This document shows positions 1 to 14,400 of a stretch of 64,000 nucleotides of DNA, one piece after another (the first letter of the stretch is position 1; every line of letters begins with the position of its first letter). The DNA comes from Ooceraea biroi (lineage: Eukaryota > Arthropoda > Insecta > Hymenoptera > Formicidae). The notes below the pieces were generated by a model that searched no databases, had not been told where the DNA came from, and was given only the letters and a program-made list of their open reading frames with translations. Both the position numbers and the translations under genes were made by a program. Location of the stretch: assembly GCF_003672135.1 (NCBI RefSeq), contig NC_039511.1:14596464-14660463 (forward strand), in the 5' to 3' direction.

Positions 1-643
1 CATAACAATGTCCTACGTAACAAAGAGGTGTGAATATAAATTTATTACTTATTTTCGTAAGCATTATCTGCTAGTATAATAGTAAACTTACCACATAGAA
101 GGCCAGCTTCATAATTGTGACCACAGTTTGGGCATATTAATATGTTAGTTTTTGCTTGATGTGGCTTCCACACGTATTCCTTCACTCCAAATCTCCTCTG
201 AAGCCTCTTTGCTATGGTACGTCGACTTTTCGGGACTGCCCATAAAATACCATTCTCGAGAATCTCCTTTAGAGACCGGCTGCCGAGTCGGTTAGCCGGT
301 TTCGGCTCGTACAGAAAACTGTTGCAGTCGACTGCACACAGTGCTCCTGCACAGAAAATTAAACAACTTTTCTTGAATTTAACAAGGAAATTTCACCAAG
401 ATACAGCCTGGTTAAAATCTTCTTTTTTTGCAGATGAAGCTAATTATTTCATATAACTATCTTTATTAAAGAATATAAAAGATATTTAAATAGTCACTTA
501 GAATTTTAATAATTTTTTTAAATCTGTTTCAGTATATATTCATTTATATTACCTGGAGGAGGAAAACCGTGACCGAGAATTGCTTGAATTGTCTGTTCAC
601 ATTTTTGAAGAGTTAATCTTAATCTGTTCATTATACCTGCCAT
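1..643 (-). CDS. mRpL32: Mitochondrial large-subunit ribosomal protein L32 (bL32m), 5' part of gene
   Basis: Spliced gene on the minus strand: exon 1 at 643-553, exon 2 at 346-92, and the start of exon 3 at 12-1, cut by the window edge. The ATG (643-641) opens MAGIMNRLRL. Donors GTAATA (552-547) and GTAAGT (91-86) and AG acceptors at 348-347 and 14-13 keep one frame through two phase-1 introns. The joined product has a basic, Cys-containing N-terminus, then AVPKSRRT, then a zinc-ribbon pattern: CPNC at residues 102-105 and, across the exon 2/3 junction, CGHC at 115-118 followed by Tyr. This PKxRRT plus CxxC...CxxC layout is that of bL32m, a structural protein of the mitochondrial ribosome. 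In yeast and mammals its N-terminus is trimmed by the m-AAA protease. The C-terminus is outside the window. The gene is divergent from PDSS1. Confidence 0.93.
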
Positions 644-740
644 TGTTCAAGTTCAATTGATTCAACGCGTACTAAATTAACAGGCACGTTGGAGGTTATA
701 AACGATTACTTAACTATTAACATCGACAAAATAGTACTAA

Positions 741-896
741 AAGATTGACAATGGCCCCGTTCAGCAGACTCAACAGTTGGGCAACGTTACTAGATTTTCC
801 GCTGATACTCGATGCTGATTTGTTGGTTCTAAAAGTTGGAACCAATTATGTTCGATTGCTACTAACCAGTTGAGTCTGCTGAATGCGGCCAATCTT
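741..896. mobile_element. Short MITE-like inverted-repeat element
   Basis: About 156 bp bounded by near-perfect inverted repeats. The left arm (753-774, core CAGCAGACTCAAC) matches the reverse complement of the right arm (869-890) at 20 of 22 positions. The outer AAGATTG / CAATCTT pair (741-747 and 890-896) extends the symmetry, with a 5 bp interruption on the left. A second small hairpin, TTGGTTC...GAACCAA, lies in the middle. There is no coding capacity. A non-autonomous DNA transposon is the likely origin; no clear target-site duplication is seen. Confidence 0.5.
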
Positions 897-2164
897 ACGG
901 GAAACGACGAGATCGGAAGGTGCTGTGCGTTAGCGCCCTCTCGAAAATATTGCGACCAAGGTAAGAAGTAGTACTGCAAAATAAATACATAATAATAATA
1001 GAATAATAATAAAAATAATAATAGAAAAATATAGTAAAAAAACTGACCAAACTGCAATACATATTCATATGCATTCACGAAGAATAATGATATAGAGATT
1101 TTTACATTTATGTTGAAAAGCAACAAAAGTATATTTATATTATTCACATACACATATCTCTTACGTTAATTGTTACACTTTCACTTTTATAATTCGTTAA
1201 ATTAAAAGAATATTTTAATATTTTTTATTTATGTGCTCCAAACTGTTTAAGAAACTTTTATCTATAGTTTTGATGATTGTTTATTACTTGTAAATTGCTG
1301 TTAAAGTAATAGTTCTTTAGGTTTTTAATATCACAGAGTTAAGCTAGAGAAAATATTCTTTATAATTGAATTGCTATAATTAACAAATATGATTTGATAA
1401 TTGAAAATGTTTTATTTCATCTATAGCAGTTATTTGAAGTTAATGGTAGGTAACATTAAATAATTATAATATTTTCATCAAAGAATATTTTGCAATATGG
1501 TTGCAATATACATATATTCTATATCTGACCTTTAGTATTCTCGCTTCAGGACGTTTCTAAATCTTCATTGCTTGTCATTGCAACGACATTCACGTTAATG
1601 TTACGTATGTACATACTCTTACGTATTGTATGTGCTGCATGAAGATAACTACTGTTTGTATGTACATCCCATTGTCTCGGTTTATATATCTCATGTATTG
1701 ACGCATACGACTATTAAAGAAAAACAGCAATTTTGAAGAATTTATTTCAATGTCAAATTAGTATTAATGATATATAATTATTTATATAAATATAAAATTT
1801 AAATTATCAAATATATGATAATTAAGATTTTATTTAACATTAATTGATATATTAATATTTAAAAACTTAATATTAATTAATATTTAATGTTATCATTGAA
1901 TATTAAGTAGAAAAATAATAAAAGAAAATATAACATTATGATATATAGAATATTATGAATCTGATTATATTAATATATAAAATCTTAATTATCACAAATA
2001 ACGTATATAATAATTAATTATATATTATAGTATCAGATTTTATATAATCTTATCATTATATTTTTTAACTATTATTATTTATTTATATATAAATGTATAG
2101 TTAAATAAATAATTATAATTTAATTAATCATTTAATAATTTACGAATATTCACAACTTTAATGT
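897..2164. other. AT-rich intergenic DNA between mRpL32 and PDSS1
   Basis: No gene is seen. From about 1740 to 2160 the sequence is almost pure A/T with many short TTAATATT-type motifs. The only recognisable structure is the dispersed repeat at 1511-1700, listed separately. Small open frames here are low-complexity and read through simple A/T repeats. Confidence 0.6.
1511..1700 (+). repeat. Dispersed repeat, copy 1
   Basis: This stretch shares blocks in the same order and orientation with about 5319-5585. Blocks include a shared CATATATTCT-like start, TATTCTCGCTTC, TAAATCTTCATT, GTGCTGCATGAAGATAACTA and GTCTCGGTTTA. The second copy carries roughly 80 extra bases in the middle. The family is unidentified, and no terminal inverted repeats or coding frames were seen. 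Confidence 0.6.
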
Positions 2165-2477
2165 AACCGAACGGATGACGAGTGCCGGCAGAGGCGCATC
2201 TTGTTGTTTCATTCTTTTTATGCTTTTATGGCGGACATTGGAAACGTCCCGGCGCGCGCATGCGCCTACGGCGATGCGTAAAAGGTATGCAGACGCTTAT
2301 CTAAAGGTCGCGCGCTAGCTTTCATTCGTGGTTAGAGATAAATATCGGGTGGGATGGAAAAGGTGTCGGGCGTGGGGAGAGACGTGGTTTTTCGAAGTGT
2401 TGGTGGGATCGAGCGGGCAGTCGAAAGAGACTCGGACTACTTGGACAGTAGTAAGTCCGCTCACTATAGTCGTCGCT
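2165..2477 (+). promoter_or_regulatory. Probable PDSS1 promoter and 5' leader with NRF-1- and YY1-like motifs
   Basis: Base composition switches abruptly from A/T to a CpG-rich stretch that continues through exon 1 to about 2900. A palindromic GCGCATGCGC (2256-2265) matches the core of the NRF-1 (insect Erect wing) consensus. ATGGCGG (2228-2234) resembles a YY1/Pho site. No TATA box stands out. The transcription start cannot be placed from sequence alone. Confidence 0.5.
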
Positions 2478-5400
2478 ATGGCATGTATAGGGTCGGGTAG
2501 GCTTTGTGCTCATGTGGAGAAACTGTGCCAGTTCGGACATTTCACCCAATTACGGAGGAAAGTTTCGACAACGACATGTGTGAAATCGCGGCCGGTGATC
2601 TCCCGGACGAGCGGCACGCTCCTGCAACGATGCCAGGTACGTTTTTCCGGGAAATTCGGGCGCCGTTTTGACCAAGCTCGTTGGCGCCACCCCCGAGAGC
2701 GCGTCGCTCTGGTACCTAACGATTCGTCGAGCCCGATAAAATCGAAAAGACGCGCGGTTTCATTCAGTTTTCGCAATTCCCGGGTCCCGTTTCGAGGCTC
2801 CGTCAACATAACCTGCGCCCAGCGGTGACGATTGTCGTGACGTCTCGTCGCCTAGCTCGGTCGTCTCGCGAGATTAAAGCATCGACAGGAGCGCAGAATC
2901 CGGCCGATCGTGGGAACGACAGGCTTGCAGTGAGCATTCCTAAAGAATTTCTCATTAAACGCTTATCGGAATAAAAATTACATAACACGTGGATCGATTG
3001 CTAATTTCGAAAGATTACCATTTTCGGCACTTATATACAGGTTATGCAAATTTATCTCGCGAAACGTAGTGCCTGAAGGGATCAAAGAATTCGGTGTCTA
3101 CATTAAATTATGCACGCATAACGGAATGATGAATAAATACGTTTCTACTCTGATACTTGTCAGCTGGTTCCAGCAGACGCCGCTATCGTCTGCTAGATAA
3201 TGACGTTTTGCAGCGTCAAATGAGTAACATTTTTCTGACGAATATTATAAGACGTAAACTGAGCGAAGTATTTATAATCGTAATAATTCGTATACATTTC
3301 TATATTTTGTATTGTAACGAGAGGCTTAGTGGAATAGTAGGCGAAATTCTTACACGTTTTTAGTGACTACACTGACTTTAGAAGCGAAGCGCGTTGCCCG
3401 CTGCACGCATGCGCGTGTTTGAATGCACTAACCTATTTGTGTACGTTGCTTGTCACGGGTAGAAAATTGTTGTGCCAAATTCGAAGCAAGTTGAAATCAC
3501 TGAATAATTTGTTATTAAAGATAAAAAACATGCACATTTGATTTACACGTCTACATTAAAAAATTACATTAAAAAATTATATTTGTTTAGATATACATGA
3601 GCATATGGATTATATAATGAGTAGTTAATACAAGAAATTTATTAAAAATTTCACTAAAGTAATGTTTGAATTTGTGTAATTACATGAGAAAAAGAAAACC
3701 GCAAAATAACTGGTATGTTAAAAACTTTTCTGGAAAAAATATTATTTTTTACGTTCGTCGTTATAATTTATGAGATTATTATATATATTTTATATAATTT
3801 TTTGCAGATCACACACGCACACACACACACGGTACATTCTTAAAATATTAGAGTTACAATTTTCGTCCTCTGCGATATACGAAAGCGAAATCGCAACTTT
3901 CTCGAATCGAAAGCGTTATAGAAGAAGCGAGGTTTTGAAACCTCGATGATCGATAGAATCGCCAATTCGTAGACGACTATTATAAATGACGTATTATGTA
4001 AGATCAAGCTAAACTGCTGCATCGGTAATCGCAGGATCGTTTCGTTCATCCGTCCATTTTTTTCGCAATAATTTATCAATAAGACAACGTAAATATTGAG
4101 TGAACGAACAAGACAACCGGTTGCACGATGAATTTCGAACCGTACTAGTGTAAGTAGGCTAACAGGCTTTGCGAGAGATACCTCTTGGAGCTCACTGGCA
4201 CCGCGGCATCCGCGATCTTGACTTTCTCGGCTTGGCCAGTTATAGCGCGTCTCCACACCTGTTTTTACCGCGAGATTCCATGACTTTTACTTCTCTCGTG
4301 GAAGCGATACTTTTCGATCGATAGTGAAAACCGCAAAAGTCGAAATCTTCTGTCGTCTGTACATGAAAAGAGCTTTTTGTTTATGTATGTGCACATTGTT
4401 GAAAATACGTATAAAATCTTATTGGGTTACAAGATCTTATATATTATTTTATTATCACGTATTATAAGTATCTTATATATTCTTAGCACTTTATTTATTT
4501 CGTTAAAAAGTCTTTAAAAGTCTTTCTTGCTAAACGTCGTTTAGATGATATTTATCGATGGCATTTATTGACAAAACTAAATAGAAGAACAAAGATGGGA
4601 AATGAAGATTATAAGAAAAAGATAGAGATCCTGGAAGATTTATTAAATGTAGGAAAACAAAAAGATTAGCACTTTGATTATTAACATTTTAAGCAACAGT
4701 AACGACAATAAAATAAGACATGACAAGATCAAATGATTCTGGGTAAGCGGTTCCGTCTAGTAAGTTAGAAGAACAATTTTGATGGCAATTCTTTGAACAC
4801 TTAACTCTTTATGATACATTTTACGACATAAGTTTACATGAACTTTTCTCACATTTACGCGACTCTGTTAACACGCTATATAAATTTGGTCCCGAACTTT
4901 CTGGACTATACATTAAGTTTTCTTGATGTAATAATTAAATTTGCCAGTAAAAAGTAGACATTGTAATGATATTTCCTACGGCTCTTACTTTTGCAAACAT
5001 TATTCGAATATGATTTACTTCTAGAGAGGGTGTAATACTCCTAATTGACGCACCTACGCACGTGCAGGAATGCATGAATATTTTCACAATGCAATTCTTG
5101 TTAATGCAGCGAATTATTATGAGGCGTACTTAAAGAATTAGCATAGAACAACTGCGCCTCTTCTTATGAAATATGATGGTCAATTTCGCAGATAAAAGTA
5201 TAATTAAGATAAACATTATGGTGATTATTATTCACCTACATACATACACATTACACCTTCTTTTATAATTTATATGAAAGACTGTCAGCTTGAACAGCCG
5301 AAATATATTCGACATAACATATTCTAATATCTGATCTTCATGAATATTCTCGCTTCGTGAGATTTATAAATCTTCATTATTCAATGACAGTCATTCGCAG

Positions 5401-8400
5401 GTCGCAAATGTATCAAATGAAAATAGTCGATAGTCGTCACCCAATAAGATACGTCTTGATTGCGACCCAATCTTGCGTATGTTAATATATTACTCGTATG
5501 TACATGCTGCATGAAGATAACTACTGTTTTTTAAGATTACAGCATTGTTTAGTCTCGGTTTACATATCTCTTGTACGACACACGAAAGATTCTCGGTATG
5601 CAAAAATCAAAACAAATAACGCATACGAAATGTACACTTTTTTCCTGTTTGTCCCATATATCTCTAATCATTTAATTTCGGTGTGGTTGATTCAAGTCTG
5701 AGATTTATCTTATTTATGTAGATATTACAGTTGTTAGTATTCGTGTCAGGGAGATGCTCACTTAAAGGAAGGACATATAAAATTGTTCGCAGGTGTTGTA
5801 ACAGGATATTACAAAGAATGAGAATTCAGGATGCGGACCATGAAATTTTGTTTGTTTTATTTTGTGTCTTTTATTCGGCAAGATATCCACATCATACATC
5901 ACTGCGGTGAATTATACTAATAATACAAAAATACACATGTTAATTAAAGAAATACACGTGTGGTCAGAATAAGTAATAAAATTAATTTAGTACGTGTATT
6001 TATAGCCAAATTTATGTCAAAACAGTTATAAAATAAGAAATTACAATGTTTATCTCTAATTTATACCTAAATTATATGTGTAAAAGACAATACGTATATG
6101 TGTTCCTTGAATTCCTCAGGAACATAGGGCCTCTGTAAAATATTATAACACTCAAACTTAATATAAACTTTAAATTAATAACATGTGGAAATTAATTAAT
6201 TAAATTATTAAAACTTCAGTAAAAACTTATCATCAGAACTATGTCAATAATGAAGAAGTAAATCAAAGAGAATGCAAGATAAAATCTTTGTTTTTAAGAA
6301 TTTATATAACTGTACTTTGCCGTCAAATAAATGATGTTTGAAGTTAAAAATATTCGCATTCGGGGATATATAATAAATTAGACGGAGTATGATGGAAATA
6401 TAAAAAAATAATGGATAAAAAAAAAGTTATATATAATTTTATAAGATAGTAATATAATGTAGACACATATATAACAGATGTCATTTCATGTCATTTTCTA
6501 ATCATATTTAAGTGCAATTAGAATATATGTATATTAATTAGAATTTGTTATTTTTTAAAAATGTTTTCCAAAACTGTGCGGAAACAATAACAGCCGTCGG
6601 CCTATTAAAGTATTCTCTTGAAGAAACAATGTACGCCTAATAATTGTGCCTTATTGCGAAAATGTGAGAGTAAAGGTGTCTTCGCGTTCAGGATGTAATT
6701 ATCCGTATACATTATTATGTTATTAGAATTGATAATGGAACGGGTAATAACGGAAATTGGAAGATATGATCTTGAGATAGCATAAAAGAAGACTTGGTTT
6801 ATGGTTAAAAATTTCGTATAAAAAAGCATAATACCGCGAAATTATTATGATTTAATCATCATTAACAGTATCATTAACAGTATTTTGAAAAATCTGTTTA
6901 GTAGAAAGTTCCAAACCTGAAACTCTAAAAGAGAAATAACGGTTTGATAAAATTATTTTATTTCATTTATATATTTATAGAATATTTCCTTTTTGGACGA
7001 TACAATCTTTCTCGTGCTCAAAATATTTTTTACATATACATAGTTTATATTATATACTATTTTATATAATAATATTATTTAAAGGATTATTTGAATTATA
7101 TACTTTATAAGCCAGAAGGAAACTAGCCAGAAACTAGATTTATAACTTTAATGTTATGTTAATACAAGCCAGCATTTTGTTGCTAATATTAGAAAAGAGA
7201 TTTTGAAGCTTTTAATTAGCAGTTACGATGTACGAATATCTGTATGTGTGATATATTTGATTCGGAAGTGTCTATCTCAGACATAAAAGTATAAATGATA
7301 CCGAGTATGAGTGATTCACCTGTACTTTCAAGTGCGTCAATTGATACGCTTGATGCATGAATAAACACCCTGAATTCGCAAGCGGTACAGTACCGTATTC
7401 TACAAAGCTATTGAGATAAGAGTAGCATTTTAATAGCTGAGATTTCATGTTAAGATATAATGATCATTATTCAGAATTATTCTATGAGAATTCTTTAGAA
7501 TCCTGTGTAGAGAATCTTTAATACGTGCGTGTTACATAAAAATATTATAAATTTGTACACAGATAAACGTATTGCATAATATAATATAAGAAATATTAAC
7601 TTACAAACAAAAGAAATTTATATTTTATAAATTAAATAATTATTCTATTAGCAAAAATATTATTTCTTAATTACTTACTTAATATTTGTGGCACACATAA
7701 AAAAGCTTTTTCTTTAGTCCTTAAAGTTTTCCAGCCCTTATAATATATTAAGTTATTTGAATAATTAATATCCATTTCTATTAATGATCGAGTACGTTGG
7801 TGATTTAAATCAATTCATCATTTCAGCTAATTTAAATGCTATTCATAACCGATTGAAACATTGAGAGTGTTCATTTAAAGGACCTACCTCATTCAAAACG
7901 TCTATGACATGTTTTCACGATTATCTTTCAGTCAATGATTATCAAACATTTAGTTTTTTGGTTTATATAACTGGTGATACGTAATCGATAATGAGATAGA
8001 ATTTCAAATTCATTTGGATTTTTAAACATTCTGCAGCTGAAGCGATATCGTGCATTAGTTTTTATATTATTATTTATAAATCTTTTTATATGACAACCAG
8101 TTTCTCTTGGCAATAATATTTGCTTATAAAAATGTTTCTCGAGCTTATTATTACCTCAGAGAAACGATCTTCTTTACGAAGAAGTATACCGCTGTACATA
8201 GTAATTTAATTCGTTAGTTCCGGATTTTGTGTCTATAGCTCACTTTCATATCGACAATATCCGCTTTCTCGCTATCAATTATCATATACCATACGAATGC
8301 CATATTATACATTTATTCATGGGAAAATTATAAACTATTTAATAATTTAATAATGTAATATACGTTTAAAACAGCAATTATTAAACAAATAAAAGCAAAA

Positions 8401-11400
8401 TTTACAGAATACAACTCTATACCTATATAAAAGTCGATAGTTAAAAAGCTCATTGAAAAAGAAAGTCATCTTTAATCATATATTAAAAATAATAGATTTA
8501 AGATTTGCGAATTAATTCAATTTAAAGTTATTTATAGACATTTTCAAATCCACCAATGCAATCACGCAATACGACAGTATCGTGAATGGAATTCCAGAGT
8601 TAGTCGGAATTCTACAATTTAAAGCAATTTAAAGCGAAATCGGACTCGCGCACTTTCACTAAAAAGAAAAGAAAAAAGTGTTCAAGATCTATCCACCTTG
8701 CCCTTGACTCACGCAGCGTTTCCGCATTTATAAAATGTAAATTTGTGAGAACGAACATTGCGCGAACCGCCTGTTAAGTCGGTCCGAGGACACTGGAGGA
8801 GACGTCGCAATGCACATAACGATCATTGATGCTACCTCATCCTGCAGTCAAATCGCGTCACGATTTCCAAGGCTTTACAGTGTCATGCAAAGGTGGATCG
8901 ACAGCGATTCTTGAAGAGTGCGATATTACGGGTCGTTGACTCCACTATCTGTATCTCTTGTTGCAGGCTGTCGATTTCAATGAAAGTAATCTTGTAAAAA
9001 AATCAATTAGCAAATATCTCATGAAAAAGTTGCGACAACGTTTTTAACTTTCGTTACATTTTTCATGAAATCATGAAGTCATGAAATTTCCGTGATACAT
9101 TTTCAGTTTTCTTTAATTACAAAAAAATAGCGAGATTATAAATTAAATTTCTCTACTTTGCGAAATTGTTCAATATTGGCACTTTTAAGTCCGATACTTG
9201 GGAAAACAATAAAATATAATAAAGACTGGTAACGAGTATAACCAACATCTGTACCGTGGGAAACGTATAATTGTGCAGGACACATGGTATCGATTCTTCC
9301 TTCGATGAAACGGCCAGTTTCTCCAAGACGCGAACGGCATGCAGGTGCCCTCGATACCCAAATGCGAGTCGCGGTAAAAGTTGAGCGATTACGTGCCACG
9401 TACTTGCTTTTAACTGTTGGACAACTTGGATACCTTCTTCGTCTCGCGCGGATTCTGATTCCAGTTTGCAAAAGCAAACGGAGGTTTATTGTATGATTTG
9501 TTGAACTCCGCCTTAAAATATCCAGCATCATTTTCTCTAACCGAAAATATATTTTTTAACAAACAGTACCAAGAAGTATAAAACATGTTTAAATTTAGTA
9601 CGAGAATCAAAGCGGTGAGCACTGTGTCAGTAAAAGTATTAATTTCATTAAATTTTATAACAGGTATATAAAAACATAACAGTAAATAATTTAGATTACA
9701 AAACAGTTTAACTTGTTACATAAAATGCACTGTAATCTGTTGCACGATAACGACTTACAGATGATATAAATTGCGCCATTATTTCAAGCACGAACATAGG
9801 AATAACGAAAAATCTTAAATCTGCTTGTCAAGATACATTATGAATAATTTTCTAAAAAACCAGACAGAAATAACACTGAACTATTATAAAATCTATCTTT
9901 GCACGTATGTATGCGCGTACGTGTGTATATACGTGCGTTTTGTTCTTTTCATCGATATGATATATCGCACAAGGGAAGACTATTCCTAAAAGACCGTGTT
10001 GTTTCTGCTTGTGTGAACATGGCGAGCGCTTCAAGATCGAGAGTGAGATAAAACGTCTCATTGCGGAGAAATGTTAATAAAATCTCCAAGCTGCGCGCGT
10101 GGCCAATTTCACGCGAGAAGGAACCAGGAGGAGAAAGATCTTCGAAACTCTCATCAGATTCCTCTGAAACATTTGTTGTTTATTTTATCTCCTCTTCGAT
10201 CTACAAGGCACTTTCCTCACAGACCTGTTTGGCAACTTGCCGCTTGTATAAACATATTGCCATTACAATATCGCGCTGTTGATGTACAATTTAATAATTG
10301 CTATTATAAACCTTAAATCGTATATCTGGTCAAAGACCTTTCCGAGCGGCATGGGATCACGTTATAAAAGATTGGGTCAAGGATATTCAAAGCTCTCACA
10401 GCGGTTTTTCTACGAGATGCTGCAATATGACACAGACACAGCCTGAGATCTTAATTGCCCATATTGCGATAAGCGCGTCGTGTGTGCGTGCAGTGATTGT
10501 TACTCTGATCCTGAGACGCGTTCGCGACAGAAATAATCCTGGAATAATGATTATGGTACTGATTACGAGATCTTCGCTTTCAAATTTTTCCCACAACAGC
10601 CTTGGGAATAGCCACGCGAGTAATTGACAGGCTAATGAATCAATTCGCTCTTCCGCGTTCGAAATGTTCGCGTGCATTCATTCGGCGAGTACGTGCTACT
10701 TAGCGACGAGTCTATTGCGAGAGGGAAAAGTGGATGACGATTGTTCACCACGGCAAAGCGTCTGTCGAAAGTTGTTAAGGAATGCCTAGTGACCTTGATT
10801 ATCTAGCCATCCGGCTGCACAACATGAACGTGTCGTGACGCTGATGATAGCCTTCGCAAATTAATATCTTATAATATTAGATGAATACGATAAGCCACAT
10901 TGTGTGTAAGAAGGTATTAAAGATGTGAAATGCCATGCTGGGATAGATTTACACTTACTAAGTCCCGAGAATAGTCGATGTAACAGGCAATTCGACGACG
11001 ATCACGACATTTGCATAATCGAATTAGCATGGATGTAATGTGTCCGAAGCACAATGGTACCGTTCAGACGAGCTGTACCGTATCATATGTCACTCGAGTG
11101 ACGTGATCCTTGTTTCCCATGAAATTGGGAAATATGCCAAATATTCTAAGCAAATATCCGCCGTATTAGTTTTCCTAGGATTTTGGAGCTAGTGCTCTGC
11201 GTGTGTGTGCATTAACGCTTTTGTAAATCGCCGTGCGAGTTCAATGACGTGTTCGAGAACAAATAGAAACTCTGATATATATTAATGAGCGAGGGGGTAC
11301 ATTGTACGCACTATTGCGTGCCGGCAGCTTTTACCATGCACCATGTACGGCGCACTCGCTCTTTCTCTTGGTAGCTGATACCGCTTATGGTTGACCATGC

Positions 11401-14400
11401 CGTGCCTAAACGCTACGAAGAACGTTAGATAATTGAAGTGAGAAATTCTTCAGTCATCATGCGTTTCACTGACATATTCGCCATAAGTCCGGTTGCTTTC
11501 TTCATTATTTTCTACTCAAGGATCCGGAGGAATCCAAGGGATCCTAACGCGAAGTCGTGAGAGCGACCTTGATTCCTGCGATCGGATCTATGCATTAGAG
11601 TATGCTGCACCGTTCATCGGAGCGGACATCAGCATCGATGAACATGGTGAGCGATTTCAAAATGTGGGTCGACCAACGCTCATGGAGAAAGTGTATTCTC
11701 CCACTCCACCGTGTGTCTTGACATTCGATATCGTTCTTTGAGAACGGTGAAGCCGCAGCGTAATGCGTTGGCGTAGCTTCTGCCTTCTTCTTCGTCCTTA
11801 TTTCTTTAATCATTTTTAGTAACTTGGAAGATTCAGCAACATGGATTCCATGTGCTGTCCAACAGTTGCTCCTCGAGAGGAGCGTAAATCCTTCGCGTGA
11901 CGTGTCATGTGTTAAGGGATCGCGTAGTGAGAACGTAATTTTGGAAGAGGAATTGAAGAGGAAAGAGGAATTATTAGAAAGCACCTACTATCGTCATAAT
12001 TATCATTTTATTTTGCAACTGACTTGATGATATGAACATTCTTCTTAATTACATAATGCATTTTCGTCCGAGTGTCACATTGATGCAAATTTTGCAGCTT
12101 CGGAGGAATATCTACTAATTATAAAGAGAAGGTGAAAGCGTCCTTCGTTCCGGGTTGAAATTTCGCGTCGTCAGCTAATTCTTATGTCAGAGTCCGTGTC
12201 GTTCGTCACGCAGTCTGAACTTCAGCCTTGCACCTTTACGAGATACTTTACGAGAACGTGTCCAGCATGTTCGCAATGGGGGTTCTATGATACACAAGCC
12301 GTACCGGAACCATAAACGGATAAGAATAATAAACGCTAGAAGAATGAAATAAAGGAATCAAAATAGACACTAGATTTATGCTTGTTGTAAACATAAAGTA
12401 TGATGGCAAGAAACTAGAGAAAAATGGTGCAAAATTATGCCTCGTAAAAACGAGATTTAATAATATGATAATAAGCTTAAAAAATATGGAATTTTTTTGA
12501 AAAATGGAAATTTAAATTACAGTTCTTCTGACATTTTCGTTTAAAAGAATATTCTTTTTAGTCCGATTTTGCCACAAAAATCTATCATTAAAGCTTAGCA
12601 AGTGACGAAAGCACATTGTAGACGAGATTTTCTTAAGGAGAAGGCTTTGTGATTCCTAAAAAACTTCCTAAAATATATTCTTCCCAGTTCCTGAAAATAT
12701 TTATTAGCTAAAGAAAATGTTTACTCGCGGACTTTTCATTTGCGATTCTTTAGGTAACAAACAAACAAAAACCGATATATATCTTTTTACATTCGATAAA
12801 CTCGGTGATCACAGAGGTCGAAGACTGTCATGATTATTTCTCCCTCTATATGGTGATTCCCGGCCAAGTTTATACGTCGCATTATCACAATCCACCTTGC
12901 GTCGGACAGAGTCCAGCTATGTAACCTGACTTTCTCCTCTTTCAGAAAGGCCAAACCTGACTATTCAATTTAAGACGATCTACGCCATTAACTCCACCCG
13001 ATTCCCAACCCGAGAATTCCACTCGTGCATTTTACAATCGCCGCGCGATCGCAAGAGATTGCATTTAGCAAAGGCAGACTTTTAATCTCTGTTACATTGC
13101 GTTGCTTTCCTAGACGAGTTAGATAAAAATAACTTTAGGAAATATTTATGATAAGGAAATGCATTAATATGCATTAACATACATCAAATGCATCTGCGGC
13201 AGGTGTTAATCTGCGACAAATACTATTCTTGACTCATTTTTCTTTTTCACGTGTAAATTAGCTTTATTTAGCTGATAATCAGGATACAACTGCAGCAATC
13301 TTGTGGCAGAGAGATATTCGATCGAATATCTTAATAAATCATTTTGCAATACCAGTTTTACTTTTTGGATATACATATCGATATAACTCTCTGGTTTTTA
13401 ATTAATTTACATTTATTTTACATTTATAATTAATTAATTTATTGAAATATATGGATGGATATACAGGGTGTCCCGGGTTTTAACCGACAAACTGCGGGAG
13501 CATATTCTACTAGTGGAAATAAGAAAAAATTCTTATATCGAGTTTGCTTAGAAATGCTTTATTGCAAAGTTATAAACCAATATTGAAAAGAAATATGAGA
13601 TAAGTAACAACGGATTTTTTCACAAAAATAAAAATTATCTACGCAATGATTTCAAAACGTTGTCCTTGCACATCGATACAAGCTAGACATCGACGTAGTA
13701 CAGAATTTGTTACAGTACGACATTCCTGAAAATTTTGTTGCATCTCGGTAACTGAATTAGTAATTCGTTGCTTTAAACCTTCAAGCGAGATTACTTCTGT
13801 ACTGTGAACTTTATTTTTTAAAGTTCCCCATAAATAAAAATCAAGAGGCGTTAAATCGGGCGATCTTGGAGGCCAGAAAACCGGTCCTCCTCGACCAATC
13901 CAGCTATGAGCACAATGTTCGTCTAACCAGTTTCTAACTTGTCTAGCATAGTGCGATGGACAACCGCCTAACTGTGTCCAGCTGTTTTGGCGAAGATTTA
14001 AGATTCTTTCCGAGCGTCGTCGGTGTCTTAGAGCTGAACGAACATCATCATATTCATTCATAGGTCGAAATGAACCCAAATTACGTAATTGCAAATGGGT
14101 ATTACTAAACACAGAACTATCTGGTACTCTCCTGTTAGGAAATCTACGTTGACACTCTCGTACGGCAGCTCGTGCATTTCCGTGACAGAATCCGTACACG
14201 AAATGAATATCAGTGTATTCCTCATTTGAAAACACTTTTGGCATTCTGATAGTAATTGCTAGTTGACACGACGATTGAAATCTAACGGCTACTGTTGTGA
14301 AAGTAACAATCATACTGAATCGTTTCAACATAGTGAACATGAATACACGTGAATACACATGACATAAAGATCTTCGACCTTCCAAATTCTACACTATGTT

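Noticed and set aside
11493..11984. 82 aa plus-strand and 129 aa minus-strand frames
   Set aside because: They overlap each other within a PDSS1 intron and show no domain or splice structure.
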